DNA of 48,082 nucleotides from Candidatus Glomeribacter gigasporarum BEG34 (GTDB lineage Bacteria > Pseudomonadota > Gammaproteobacteria > Burkholderiales > Burkholderiaceae): contig NZ_CAFB01000043.1 in the NCBI RefSeq assembly GCF_000227585.1, positions 1-48,082 of the forward strand. Direction: 5' to 3'. Within the stretch, counting starts at the first letter, position 1. Every line of letters begins with the position of its first letter. The notes beneath the pieces were generated by a model. The model searched no databases. It was not told the DNA's origin and worked only from the letters and a program-made list of their open reading frames with translations. Both the position numbers and the translations under genes were made by a program. Below are positions 26,500 to 35,728 of this stretch, piece after piece.

Positions 26500-28415
26500 A
26501 GGATGGACCTACGGAAGAGAAATTCCTGGGATGATGCGATTTCCATCGAAGAAACAGCCGTCAAAGCGGGGGCGGTACACGGCGCATATTCTGCCACCCA
26601 GCGGCGCAAATCGCGCCGCACTTCATCGTCGGCTGGCGTATCCCGGCGCAGCAGCCAGGGCATCAAGGCGTCGAACAAATCATCGGGCGAGGGACGCGCG
26701 CGCGCAATGCGCAGTTTTGCATGATGCGTTGGGCGCGTGGTTTCATCCTGCGCAAGCAGTTCTTCATAGAGCTTTTCGCCGGGGCGCAAACCTGTGTAGA
26801 CAATTTTGATCTGCGCTTCGGAGCATCCGGACAGCCGGATTAAATCACGGGCAAGGTCGGCGATGCGCACGGGATGCCCCATATCCAGAATAAAAATCTC
26901 GCCGCCTTGCCCCATGCTGGACGCTTGCAACACCAATTGCACCGCTTCTGAAATCGTCATAAAGAAGCGCGTCACTTCGGGGTGCGTAACCGTCACGGGC
27001 CCGCCTCTCGCAATCTGTTCCTGGAATTTCTGCGTCACGCTGCCCATGCTGCCGAGCACATTGCCGAAGCGGACCGTTTCAAACTGCGTATGGACACTGT
27101 TTTTCTGGAGCGTCTGGCAGACCATTTCAGCCAGACGTTTGCTAGCCCCCATCACGCTGACCGGATTGACCGCCTTATCGGTGGAAATCAGCGCAAAGCG
27201 CGCGACGCGATGACGGATGGCGGCGCGCGCAACGCGGCATGTGCCCAGCACATTATTGCGCACCGCCTGCCAGGCGTTGAATTCTTCCATCAGCGGCACG
27301 TGCTTGTAGGCGGCGGCGTGAAAGACAATATGGGGGCAATAGCGCTGCATCACATGATCAACCAGCAATGTATCTTTGACATCTCCGACGATGGGCGTCA
27401 CTGGAAGACCAGGGAACGCATACGATAATTCTTCAGTCAGCCGGTACATCGCATATTCGGAAATTTCAAATGCAATCAGTTGCGCCGGCGCAAAATGCAG
27501 AATCTGGCGGCATAACTCGGCGCCAATGGAGCCTCCCGCCCCCGTGACCATCGCCACCCGGTTCTTGAGCAGCAGGGCCACATGATCAGCATCAATGGTG
27601 ACGGGTTCCCGCCGCAGTAAATCTTCCAGGTCGATGTTCCGCACGTGCGACAGGACCTCTTGCCCTTCAGTCAGCGGCGTGAGCGCAGGCAGAACCAGCG
27701 CGCGCACTCCCGCGCGGACGCACAGCGTCGCAATCCGCTGGCGGACCGCGAGCGGCGCGGAGGGCAGCGCAATAATGGCGTGTTTGACCTTAAGCGCTTC
27801 AGACCACCGCGGCAGCTCGCTGATCGGCCCCCATACTTTATAACCATGCACTTCGCGGCGCTGCTTATCCGGCGCATCGTCCAGCAGCCCGGCCAGGCGC
27901 CATTTGCTGGAACGCATTAATTCGCGCGCCAGGTTGGCCCCCGAAGCGCCCGCGCCCAGCACAAGCACCGGCGTGCCTTGCGCGCGCAACCCACCATAAC
28001 GATGGAGTTCTTTCGCGGTACGGTATAGCGCGCGCGAGCCGCCCATCAACAGCAGCAGAAAAAGCGGCGTCAGAATCCATACCGAGCGCGGTATCGCAGG
28101 CGCAGGCTGGAACAAAGCGGCGCCAATGATCATCAGCAAGGCACCGGTGAGGACCGCTTTGCCCAGCCGCAGCAGGTCAGGCAGACTGGCGAAAACCCAC
28201 ATGCCCCGATACAGGCCAAAGACGCGGAAGACAAGACCATGCAATGGCAATATCCAGAGCAGATGCCGTTGCGCGCTTTGCCAGAATTCAGGCGGAACCT
28301 CGCCGTTAAAACGGGCTACGTAGGCAAGCAGCCAGACGGCGGCAACTGCGCCCAGATCAAAAATGCAGACAATGAATGAAAGCCAGGCGGCCCGATAACG
28401 GAATATAAAGTCCAT
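26496..28415 (-). CDS. UDP-sugar 4,6-dehydratase/epimerase, membrane-bound PglF/WbpM/CapD type
   Basis: This 639-residue protein has four N-terminal membrane helices, a first Rossmann-like region (GAGASG at 154-159) and a C-terminal SDR domain with TGAGGSIGAE (291-300), HAAAYKHVPLME (367-377), STDKAVNP (411-418) and MGASK (422-426). It is expected to make a 4-keto-6-deoxy sugar nucleotide for surface glycan. The catalytic Tyr is replaced by Met, as in the membrane-bound WbpM/FlaA1 subfamily. It begins 13 nt after a palindromic element that separates it from the GT4 gene upstream in the operon. Confidence 0.93.
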   Translation of the reverse strand: MDFIFRYRAAWLSFIVCIFDLGAVAAVWLLAYVARFNGEVPPEFWQSAQRHLLWILPLHGLVFRVFGLYRGMWVFASLPDLLRLGKAVLTGALLMIIGAALFQPAPAIPRSVWILTPLFLLLLMGGSRALYRTAKELHRYGGLRAQGTPVLVLGAGASGANLARELMRSSKWRLAGLLDDAPDKQRREVHGYKVWGPISELPRWSEALKVKHAIIALPSAPLAVRQRIATLCVRAGVRALVLPALTPLTEGQEVLSHVRNIDLEDLLRREPVTIDADHVALLLKNRVAMVTGAGGSIGAELCRQILHFAPAQLIAFEISEYAMYRLTEELSYAFPGLPVTPIVGDVKDTLLVDHVMQRYCPHIVFHAAAYKHVPLMEEFNAWQAVRNNVLGTCRVARAAIRHRVARFALISTDKAVNPVSVMGASKRLAEMVCQTLQKNSVHTQFETVRFGNVLGSMGSVTQKFQEQIARGGPVTVTHPEVTRFFMTISEAVQLVLQASSMGQGGEIFILDMGHPVRIADLARDLIRLSGCSEAQIKIVYTGLRPGEKLYEELLAQDETTRPTHHAKLRIARARPSPDDLFDALMPWLLRRDTPADDEVRRDLRRWVAEYAPCTAPALTAVSSMEIASSQEFLFRRSIL

Positions 28416-28427
28416 GATGCGTGCATT

Positions 28428-28529
28428 AGAGCATTTTTCAGTGATTTTCCCTATGTTGCTTCGCGCTCGCCGTATTGTTCATACTGTCTTCGCGCTCGCT
28501 CCTCGGGCCAATTGACTGAAAAATGCTCT
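28428..28529 (-). repeat. 102-nt palindromic element, copy D
   Basis: This is a full copy in reverse orientation (ACTGTCTTCGCGCTC on the plus strand), TT-A...CT-A flanks. Outer ends are AGAGCATTTTTCAGTG and TGACTGAAAAATGCTCT with inner variation. It lies between the GT4 and PglF-like genes, and its right end overlaps the GT4 stop codon (TAG, 28528-28530). Confidence 0.9.
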
Positions 28530-29520
28530 AGAGCCTGTTCAGCCGGGTCCAGACATGCCAGCGCCGATCAACTTCCCATCCGCACATTAAAAGCGCGCCG
28601 CTCCAGAGTCCAAATATGATCCATTGCGCCTGAATGCCAATGCGCAGTCCCGCCAAAGCGAATCCTGCGCCGAGCAGCATCACAACGTACCAGATGCGTA
28701 CTGTGATCGCATGACCCTTGCTCATCCGGATCATTCGCTGGTAATAGTGTTCGCGGTGCGCTTGCCAGAACTTCTCGCCGCGCAGCACACGCCGGCCCAG
28801 GGTAATCGATGCGTCCAGAATAAAGGGCGCGAACACCGTCAGCGGAAAAGCGCCCCCCCAAACGCCGCGCATCGTTCCGATATATCCCAATGCGCCGGCC
28901 AGAAAACCGAGCGGAGCCGCGCCCGCATCGCCCAGAAAGACCCGCGCGGGCGGCCAGTTAAAGCATAAGAACCCGCTGGCTGCGCCCGCCGTGAGCGCCG
29001 CGCTGATCGCAAGATCGGGCGCAGTCGAAGACGCGGCGGCAGCATAGGCGCTAAAGCCCAGAAGGGCCATTCCACCGGCCAGCCCATCGGCGCCATCCAT
29101 GAAATTATAGGCATTGATGCCCCAGGTCAGAAAAAAGACCATCATGATCCATGCCCATTGAGCGGACGGCGGATACAGCAGTAGCAAGCCGCTTGCGGCT
29201 AACACGTGCGCGATGAAACGCGCGCGCGCGCAAAGCCCGCGCCAGTCATCCAAAGAAGAGATCAATGCCAGTCCAAGCGTCATCCATGCGACTGGCCAAA
29301 GCGGACGCGCCCAAATGAACGCGCCTGCAACCGCCACGGGTATCAGCGCCCAGCCGCCGATCCGGGGCGTGGCGCGCGCGTGCAGCGACCGGCGGTTGGG
29401 AAGATCGACTGCCATTCGCTGCGCATATCCGGCGCGCAGCGAAAGCCAGATCATCAATGCTGTGACGACTGCAGCGCCGGCGGCCAGACTGAAGAGATAA
29501 AGAATGGAGGACACATCCAT
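28528..29520 (-). CDS. Undecaprenyl-phosphate sugar-1-phosphate transferase, MraY/WecA (GT4) family
   Basis: This 330-residue integral membrane protein starts glycan assembly by moving a sugar-1-phosphate from a UDP-sugar onto the lipid carrier. Motifs are DD (91-92), NAYNFMDGADGLAGG (136-150), FLGDAG (196-201) and HREHYYQR (256-263), the usual order for WecA/WbpL-type enzymes. The membrane helix count is about ten. The stop codon sits in the end of repeat copy D. It heads the surface-glycan operon and probably supplies the lipid-linked first sugar; acceptor and donor cannot be read from the sequence. Confidence 0.92.
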   Translation of the reverse strand: MDVSSILYLFSLAAGAAVVTALMIWLSLRAGYAQRMAVDLPNRRSLHARATPRIGGWALIPVAVAGAFIWARPLWPVAWMTLGLALISSLDDWRGLCARARFIAHVLAASGLLLLYPPSAQWAWIMMVFFLTWGINAYNFMDGADGLAGGMALLGFSAYAAAASSTAPDLAISAALTAGAASGFLCFNWPPARVFLGDAGAAPLGFLAGALGYIGTMRGVWGGAFPLTVFAPFILDASITLGRRVLRGEKFWQAHREHYYQRMIRMSKGHAITVRIWYVVMLLGAGFALAGLRIGIQAQWIIFGLWSGALLMCGWEVDRRWHVWTRLNRL

Positions 29521-29525
29521 GTTTT

Positions 29526-29753
29526 AGAGCATTTTTCAGTGAGATTGCCCAAGGAGCAAGCGCGAAGATAGTATGGAGCTCGATGCGGGCGGAGCAGGTC
29601 TCCATCGTACAGCGATGGAGGCGACCCCGCAGCGAGCTCGGATCGATGCGGGCGGAGCAGGTCTCCATCGTACAGCGATGGAGGCGACCCCGCAGCGATC
29701 CCGAATACCGAACACGCAGAAGCGACACAGGGCAAGCCGCTGAAAAATGCTCT
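29526..29753 (+). repeat. 228-nt palindromic element, copy E (two inner modules)
   Basis: This is the largest copy: outer ends AGAGCATTTTTCAG/CTGAAAAATGCTCT with TA flanks on both sides. The interior holds two tandem 63-nt modules beginning at 29581 and 29644 (each CGATGCGGGCGGAGC...ACCCCGCAGCGA), so 228 = 102 + 2 x 63. It lies between the GT4 start and the ileS end, and its right end overlaps the ileS stop codon. Confidence 0.9.
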
Positions 29754-32586
29754 AAACGCGCATTCTGTCCTTTTCTCCCGCGCCAAACAAATTTTGAATA
29801 CAACGCCCGCAGAGCGCCGGATGCGCGGAATCGGCGCCGACATCCGCCCGATAGTGCCAACAACGCGCGCATTTCGGGTGAGGCGAAGGCGTCACCGTCA
29901 CGCCTTCCTCATCTGGACAGCGCGCTTCGATCACCGTTGCCGCGGACGTGATCAGCATGAATTTCAGATCATCGCCCAGACCGGCAAGCGCCTGATAGCG
30001 CGCGCCGCATGCGCGCACTTCAACGTGCGCCTGTAGCGATGAGCCGATCTTGCGCGCTTCGCGCGCCGCCTCCAGCGCGCGCATCACATCGGCGCGGATG
30101 GCGCGCAGCAGTTGCCATGTGTCCAGCAACGCGCAGGCGTCTGGAATATCCGGATAGAGATGCCACCGTTGCGTAAAGATAGAAGAGGCTTCGGACTGGA
30201 AAACGCGCCAAGCCTCTTCCGCGGTGAATGACAGAAACGGCGCGATCATGCGCAGCAGGCCATGCGCAATGTGATAGAGCGCCGTTTGCGCGGCGCGCCG
30301 CGCGCGCGCATCGCAGGCCGAGGTATAGAGGCGGTCTTTCAGGATATCCAGATAAAAACCGCCCAGGTCTTCCGAGCAGAAGCTTTGCACTGTGGCGACG
30401 ACCGGATGGAACGCATAGCGTGCGTAATGCGCCAGCCATTCCTGCTGGAGTTGAGCGGCCAGCGCGACGGCGTAGCGGTCGATTTCAAACCAGTCTTCAA
30501 CCGGCTGCGCATCTCGCGCGAAAGAAAAATCGGACAGATTGGCGAGCAGAAAACGCACCGTATTCCGGATGCGCCGGTAACTCTCGACGACATGACGCAG
30601 GATTTGATCGGAAATACACAGTTCGCCTGAATAATCGGTGGACGCGACCCACAGGCGGATCATTTCAGCGCCAAGCGCGTCGGCGATTTTCCGCGGCGCC
30701 ATCACATTGCCGAGCGATTTCGACATCTTGCGACCTTCGCCATCCACGGTAAACCCGTGGGTGAGCAGCGCCTGATACGGCGGCTGGCCGTCGAGCATGA
30801 CCGCGGTGAGCAGCGAGGAATGGAACCAGCCGCGGTGCTGGTCTGAGCCCTCCAAATACAAATCGGCGGGCCAGCCGAGCACATGCCGATGCGAGCCGCG
30901 CAGCACGTGCCAGTGAGTGGTACCCGAATCAAACCAAACATCGAGCGTGTCCCGACTTTTTACGTATTGCTCCGCGTCATTGCCAATCAGTTCGCGCGGA
31001 TCAAGCGCGTGCCAGGCACGGATGCCGTGTTGTTCAATGCGCTCTGCAACGGCTTCAAATAATTCCAGCGTGCGCGGATGCAGCGCGCCCGTCTCCTTGT
31101 GGATAAAGCAGGCAATCGGCACGCCCCATTGACGCTGCCGCGACAGGGTCCAGTCGGGCCGGTGCGCAATCATCTGGGTCAGCCGCGCCTGGCCCCAGGC
31201 GGGATAAAAGCGCGTCTGCGCGACGCCTTCAAGCGCGGACTCGCGCAGCGTTTTGCCGCCATCGCGCGGCGTAATATCCATCCCCGCGAACCATTGCAAA
31301 GCGGCGCGGTAAATCAGCGGCGTTTTATGCCGCCAGCAATGCATATAACTGTGCGGATGCCGCTCGGCTCTGAAAACTGCGCCCGCTTTGTCGAGCGCGG
31401 CGACGATAGTGGGATTCGCGTCCCAAATTGAACGACCGCCGAACAATGGCCAGTCTTCCGCGTAGCGGCCATCGCCGCGCACTGGATTCAGAATATCGGC
31501 ATCGGCCAGCCCGTGCGCTTTACAGACGTTGAAGTCTTCAATGCCATACGCGGGCGCAGCGTGGACGATGCCGGTGCCGGTGGCCAACGTCACATATTCA
31601 GCCGGATAGACGGGCGCGCAGCGGCGATAACCCGGATGGCTGCCTGCCAGTGGATGCTCGAATCGCAGACCCGCCAGCGCGCGGCCCGGCGCATTGACCA
31701 GAATCCGCCCTTCAAGTTGATACGCTTCCAAGCAGGCGCGGACCCGTTCGCTCGCCAGAATCAACAGGCCGCGCGGTGTCTCGACCAGGCTATAGCTGAG
31801 GTCCGGATGCACGTTCAGCGCTTGATTGGCCGGAATCGTCCACGGCGTGGTCGTCCAAATCACAATCCAGCCGCGTGTACCCGGAGCAGCAGGCAAATTG
31901 AACGCCTGCGCGATGCGCTCCGGTTCCGTAAACGCAAAACCGACGTCAATCGCGGTATCCACCCGATCTTGATATTCGATTTCCGCTTCAGCGAGCGCCG
32001 AACCGCAGTCAAAACACCAGTTCACCGGCTTTAAGCCGCGAAACACGTAACCTTTTTCAAAAATGCGGGCGAAGGCGCGCAGCGTACCGGCTTCGTTTTG
32101 GAAATCCATCGTGCGGTACGGCGCCTCCCAATCCGCGAGCACGCCCAGACGCTGGAAATCCGCTTTTTGCCGCTCGATCTGCGTCTGCACATACGCGCGC
32201 GCGGCGCGCTCAATGTGCTCTGGCGGCTGGCCGCGGCCAAGCTGCTTTTCAATCTGGATTTCAATCGGCAGACCGTGGCAGTCCCAGCCCGGCACATAGG
32301 CGGCGTCGAAGCCGTCGAGCGTGCGCGCCTTGACGATCATGTCTTTCAGGATTTTGTTCGCGGCGTGCCCCAGGTGGATATCCCCGTTTGCGTACGGCGG
32401 CCCATCGTGCAGCACGAACTTTGGAGCGCCCGCGCGCGCGCGCCGAATCTGTTGATATACGCCGCGCCGCTGCCATTCTTCAATCCAGACTGGTTCGCGC
32501 CGAGGCAGATCGCCGCGCATCGGAAAAGGCGTATTGAGCAGATTCAGCGGATAGGGCGATTCGGAAGGGGATTTAGGTTTATTCAT
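29752..32586 (-). CDS. ileS: Isoleucyl-tRNA synthetase
   Basis: This class I synthetase of 944 residues charges tRNA-Ile and edits valine. [18 protein letters not shown] holds the HIGH motif (HLGH, 71-74), and [10 protein letters not shown] the KMSKS loop (620-624). C-terminal zinc cysteines are in [12 protein letters not shown] and CGRCIQ, near residues 905-930. The stop TAG (29752-29754) lies in the terminus of repeat copy E. Its ATG at 32586 overlaps the ribF stop by 4 nt (ATGA), so the two are coupled. No sign of damage is seen. Confidence 0.97.
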   Translation of the reverse strand: MNKPKSPSESPYPLNLLNTPFPMRGDLPRREPVWIEEWQRRGVYQQIRRARAGAPKFVLHDGPPYANGDIHLGHAANKILKDMIVKARTLDGFDAAYVPGWDCHGLPIEIQIEKQLGRGQPPEHIERAARAYVQTQIERQKADFQRLGVLADWEAPYRTMDFQNEAGTLRAFARIFEKGYVFRGLKPVNWCFDCGSALAEAEIEYQDRVDTAIDVGFAFTEPERIAQAFNLPAAPGTRGWIVIWTTTPWTIPANQALNVHPDLSYSLVETPRGLLILASERVRACLEAYQLEGRILVNAPGRALAGLRFEHPLAGSHPGYRRCAPVYPAEYVTLATGTGIVHAAPAYGIEDFNVCKAHGLADADILNPVRGDGRYAEDWPLFGGRSIWDANPTIVAALDKAGAVFRAERHPHSYMHCWRHKTPLIYRAALQWFAGMDITPRDGGKTLRESALEGVAQTRFYPAWGQARLTQMIAHRPDWTLSRQRQWGVPIACFIHKETGALHPRTLELFEAVAERIEQHGIRAWHALDPRELIGNDAEQYVKSRDTLDVWFDSGTTHWHVLRGSHRHVLGWPADLYLEGSDQHRGWFHSSLLTAVMLDGQPPYQALLTHGFTVDGEGRKMSKSLGNVMAPRKIADALGAEMIRLWVASTDYSGELCISDQILRHVVESYRRIRNTVRFLLANLSDFSFARDAQPVEDWFEIDRYAVALAAQLQQEWLAHYARYAFHPVVATVQSFCSEDLGGFYLDILKDRLYTSACDARARRAAQTALYHIAHGLLRMIAPFLSFTAEEAWRVFQSEASSIFTQRWHLYPDIPDACALLDTWQLLRAIRADVMRALEAAREARKIGSSLQAHVEVRACGARYQALAGLGDDLKFMLITSAATVIEARCPDEEGVTVTPSPHPKCARCWHYRADVGADSAHPALCGRCIQNLFGAGEKDRMRV

Positions 32587-33518
32587 GATGTGAGTTTGAA
32601 AAAAGCGCGCGCTTGTTCCACATCTTCCGCGATCGCGGCGCGCAGTGCGTCGAGGCCCGTATATTTTTCCTCGTCGCGCAGTTTTTTTAAAAATTCAATG
32701 CGCACCCGCGCGCCATAGGCATCGCCGTCCCAATCGAGCACATGCGCTTCGAGCAGTATGCGTCCCGAATCATCGACGGTCGGACGCACGCCGAGGCTGG
32801 CGACCGCGGGCAGCGGTTCGCGCGCGAGCCCATGCACGCGCGCCACGCAAATGCCCGCCAGTGCAAAGCGCGACGGCGCGATGCGCAGATTCAGGGTTGG
32901 AAAACCGAGCAGCCGGCCGCGTTTCTCGCCGTGAATCACATGGCCGCTGATGCCATAGGCGCGTCCCGATAGCGTGCGCGCTGCCTCAAGATCGCCCGCG
33001 ATTAACGCCGTGCGGATCGCGGAACTGGAAATGCGCGCGCCGCGCGCATCGGTCACGGTCGTTTGCTGCGCGACCTCAAAACCGAAGCGCGCGCCTTCTT
33101 GCTGCAATAGGGAAAAATCGCCGCCGCGCCCGCGCCCGAACCGGAAATCATCGCCCGCAAGCATCCAGCGCGCGCGTAATCCGTCCACTAGAATCCGTTC
33201 AACAAAAGCGCGCGCGGATTGCGCGGCGAAGCGCGCATTGAAATGCTCGACGACCGCATGCGTGACGCCGTGCGCACGCAGCGCTTCCAGTTTGTCGCGC
33301 AGCAACTGGATGCGCGGCGGCGCTGCTTCCGGGTTGAAGAATTCGCGCGGATGCGGCTCAAAAATCAGCGCGTACACGGGCAGACCATGCGCCGCCGCAT
33401 ATTCGCGCGCGCGCGCAAGCAATGCCTGATGACCGCGGTGCACGCCATCGAAATTGCCGGTAATCAACGCGCACGGCCTTCGATGCGATGCGTCTGGAAG
33501 ACTGCGGAAGATTTTCAC
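32583..33518 (-). CDS. ribF: Bifunctional riboflavin kinase/FAD synthetase
   Basis: This 311-residue enzyme converts riboflavin to FMN and FAD. The nucleotidyltransferase motif is [10 protein letters not shown] (21-30), and the flavokinase domain carries [11 protein letters not shown] near residue 205. The open frame continues upstream to 33689, but those residues are antisense to rsmB. The start GTG at 33518 gives the expected length and begins MKIFRSLP, as in relatives. It is divergent from rsmB (28 nt between starts) and coupled to ileS. Confidence 0.95.
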   Translation of the reverse strand: MKIFRSLPDASHRRPCALITGNFDGVHRGHQALLARAREYAAAHGLPVYALIFEPHPREFFNPEAAPPRIQLLRDKLEALRAHGVTHAVVEHFNARFAAQSARAFVERILVDGLRARWMLAGDDFRFGRGRGGDFSLLQQEGARFGFEVAQQTTVTDARGARISSSAIRTALIAGDLEAARTLSGRAYGISGHVIHGEKRGRLLGFPTLNLRIAPSRFALAGICVARVHGLAREPLPAVASLGVRPTVDDSGRILLEAHVLDWDGDAYGARVRIEFLKKLRDEEKYTGLDALRAAIAEDVEQARAFFKLTS

Positions 33519-33546
33519 GCCGGATGCACTTAAAAAGCCAAAAATT

Positions 33547-35031
33547 ATGTCATACCGTTGTTCAACCCGCTTCAAACCGCCTAAAACATCGCCGGAGTCG
33601 CTGGCATTTGCGCTGGATGGCGCTGCGCACGCGGTTGACGCGGTGCGCGCGGGCGGCGCATTACCCGCCGCGCTCGCAAGAATATTCACGCGGATTGACG
33701 CGCCCGCCGCGCGCGGCGCGATTCAGGACCTGGCCTGCCGGGCGCTGCGCGCACTTGGTCGCACCGACGCGCTGATCGCGACGCTTGTGCGCCGCCCGCC
33801 GCCGCCGCTAGCGCATTTTTCAGTGAGATTGCCCAAGGAGCGAGCGCGAAGACAGTATGGAGATCGATGCGGGCGGAGCAGGTCTCCATCGCGAAGCGAT
33901 GGAGACGACCCCGCAGCGAGCTCATACGGCGAGCGCGAAGCGACACCCGGCAAGCCGCTGAAAAGTGCGCTGGAGAGTCTGCTCGCCTGCGCATTGGCGT
34001 TGCTGAGTGAAGCCGATCATCCGACGTATGCGCCGTATACCGTGGTTGACCAGACGGTGCAGGCAGCGGACGCGCGCGCGCAATGGCAGCCAGCGAAAGG
34101 GTTGGTCAATGCGGTGTTGCGCCGTTTTCTGCGCATGCGCGCACAGATGCTGAAGGCGGTGTTGCGCAATCCGGTTGCGCGTTGGAATTATCCGCGCTGG
34201 TGGATAGATGCGGTGCGCGCTGCCTGGCCAGTGCATTGGGAAGAGATTCTGAGCGCAGGTAATACGCATCCGCCAATGACGCTGCGCGTCAATGCGCGTA
34301 GGACAAACGTCGCCCATTATCTGGAGTATCTGCGCGCGCGCCATATTTCAGCGCTCGCCGCGGACGAGTATGCGATCCAGTTGACCCGTCCGCGTCCGGT
34401 CGAACAATTACCGGGTTTTAAAGAGGGCCTGGTATCGGTGCAGGACGCCGGCGCGCAATGCGCAGCAAAGCTGCTGAATGTCCGTGATGGTCTGCGTGTG
34501 CTGGATGCGTGCGCCGCGCCGGGCGGCAAGACGGGTCACCTGCTTGAATTGGCCAATCTGGAATTGGTCGCGCTCGATATCGACGGCGCGCGCGCCGCGC
34601 GGATTGACGCAAATTTACAACGCTTGCGGCTGCGCGCAACGGTCTGCGTCGGCGATGCAGCGCAGCCCGCGCAATGGTGGGATGGCCGCCGCTTCGACCG
34701 GATTCTGCTCGATGCGCCCTGTACGGGTTCAGGCGTGGCGCGCCGGCATCCCGATCTGCGCTGGCTGCGGCGCGCCAGCGATATCGCGCAGTTAGCAGCG
34801 CGCCAGCAGCAGATGCTGAGGGCAGTATGGCCGTTGCTTAACACCGGCGGTGAATTGCTGTATTCGACCTGTTCGGTTTTTCCTGAAGAAGGCGAGGCGC
34901 AGGCGCGCGCGTTTGAGCGCGCCGCAAGCGATGCGGTACGATTGCCTGCGCCGGGCCAATTGCTCCCCTCTGTCACACCGGCAGAGCAGAATCACGATGG
35001 ATTTTTCTACGCGCGCTTTTTGAAACGGTGA
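33547..35031 (+). CDS. rsmB: 16S rRNA (cytosine-967-C5)-methyltransferase carrying an in-frame repeat
   Basis: RsmB methylates C967 of 16S rRNA. This protein has 494 residues against about 430 in relatives. The excess is residues about 88-141, encoded exactly by repeat copy F and reading [16 protein letters not shown]...REATPGKPLKSAL. The insert lies in a loop of the N-terminal NusB-like RNA-binding domain; without it PPPPL joins to ESLLACALALL. The catalytic domain is intact: LDACAAPGGKTGHLLEL, DAPCTGSG (389-396, C392) and STCSVFPEE (C442). ATG at 33547. The gene is probably functional; the extra segment likely forms a disordered basic loop. Confidence 0.95.
   Translation: MSYRCSTRFKPPKTSPESLAFALDGAAHAVDAVRAGGALPAALARIFTRIDAPAARGAIQDLACRALRALGRTDALIATLVRRPPPPLAHFSVRLPKERARRQYGDRCGRSRSPSRSDGDDPAASSYGEREATPGKPLKSALESLLACALALLSEADHPTYAPYTVVDQTVQAADARAQWQPAKGLVNAVLRRFLRMRAQMLKAVLRNPVARWNYPRWWIDAVRAAWPVHWEEILSAGNTHPPMTLRVNARRTNVAHYLEYLRARHISALAADEYAIQLTRPRPVEQLPGFKEGLVSVQDAGAQCAAKLLNVRDGLRVLDACAAPGGKTGHLLELANLELVALDIDGARAARIDANLQRLRLRATVCVGDAAQPAQWWDGRRFDRILLDAPCTGSGVARRHPDLRWLRRASDIAQLAARQQQMLRAVWPLLNTGGELLYSTCSVFPEEGEAQARAFERAASDAVRLPAPGQLLPSVTPAEQNHDGFFYARFLKR
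33810..33971 (+). repeat. 162-nt palindromic element, copy F, inside rsmB
   Basis: The ends are AGCGCATTTTTCAG and CTGAAAAGTGCGCT, a compensated change relative to the family (GC in place of GA at the ends, matched on both sides). The core carries one inner module, here 60 nt. Preceding T and following G give TA...TG flanks. The orientation matches the gene, and 54 codons are added without a stop. Confidence 0.92.
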
Positions 35032-35032
35032 A

Positions 35033-35728
35033 ATGGCTTTTTGTTCTCTTCTTAGGCGTTTCGCACTGCCGCGCTGGTCGGCGCAGCGCCCCTTGTCGCA
35101 CTGCTTGCACTGGCAGCAAAGGCGCGCCTTGCCAGCACAGCGGTGCGAAACGCCCGTTCTGAGGCGGATATGCGCAATCGTTGCGATAGCCAGCATGCTC
35201 GGCGGGTTCGGCGCGTATGCTTCCGCGCAGGCGGGCGCCATTGAGGTGCGCAGCGCGCAACTGGAGGCGGATCGCAATGGCTGGGCGCTTGATGCACATT
35301 TCTATTTCACCTTGAATGAGCATCTTGCAGAAGCGGTCAATAAGGGCATTCCCCTCTACTTTACGACGGGTTTTACGCTCACGCGCGCGCGCTGGTACTG
35401 GTTCGACGAGCGCGCCGTTTCGGTTGAGCGCAGCGTTCGGCTGGCGTATCAGCCCCTGACCCGTCAATACCGGATTTCAAGCGGCGGATTACATTTTGGT
35501 TTGCCAACGCTGACAGAAGCGCTGGCTGTGATTCAGCGGCTCAGCGGCTGGCATGTGATTGACCGGCGCGCGGTGCATCCGGGCGCGCGCTATACCGCAT
35601 CGGTGCGGATGATTCTGGACACAGCGTTGATGCCGAAACCTTTTCAGATCAATGCAATCAACGATCGTGACTGGAAACTGGTGTCCGATTGGAAAAGCTT
35701 CGACTTTAAGCCAAGCGCGTTCAATTGA
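35033..35728 (+). CDS. DUF4390 exported protein with palindrome-extended N-terminus
   Basis: This 231-residue protein matches the DUF4390 family (GAIEVRSAQLEADRNGWALDA; later LTRARWYWFDERAVSVER), usually encoded just upstream of ntrY. The function of the family is unknown. The likely signal peptide RRICAIVAIASMLGGFGAYASA starts near residue 44, far from the ATG, because a 108-nt palindromic insert encodes residues 8-43. Removing it gives MAFCSLLRRICAIVAIASML, a normal signal peptide. The start at 35033 follows the rsmB stop by 1 nt. Export may be impaired or rely on an unusually long n-region. Confidence 0.85.
   Translation: MAFCSLLRRFALPRWSAQRPLSHCLHWQQRRALPAQRCETPVLRRICAIVAIASMLGGFGAYASAQAGAIEVRSAQLEADRNGWALDAHFYFTLNEHLAEAVNKGIPLYFTTGFTLTRARWYWFDERAVSVERSVRLAYQPLTRQYRISSGGLHFGLPTLTEALAVIQRLSGWHVIDRRAVHPGARYTASVRMILDTALMPKPFQINAINDRDWKLVSDWKSFDFKPSAFN
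35054..35161 (+). repeat. 108-nt palindromic insert in the DUF4390 gene (second family)
   Basis: Left arm GGCGTTTCGCACTGCCGCG... (35055-35077) and right arm CCAGCACAGCGGTGCG... (35132-35154) are a 23-nt inverted repeat with three mismatches; inner segments (GGCGCAGCGCCCCTT and AAAGGCGCGCC) can pair too. TTCTTAGGCG (35049-35058) recurs as TTCTGAGGCG at 35157-35166, so 108 nt (36 codons) are inserted in frame. No other copy was noticed in the window. Confidence 0.7.

Noticed and set aside
29581-29700. Two 63-nt direct repeats suggesting a CRISPR array
   Set aside because: There are only two units, directly abutting without spacers; no cas genes are near. They are modules of the palindromic element.
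29583-29951. Open frames running through repeats (for example at 29583, 42118, 33686)
   Set aside because: They arise because the element is open in several frames; they have no ribosome-binding site and cross gene ends in antisense.
33454-33546. Longer rsmB frame and longer ribF frame (to 33689)
   Set aside because: The two extensions overlap each other on opposite strands; both genes have normal starts at 33547 and 33518.
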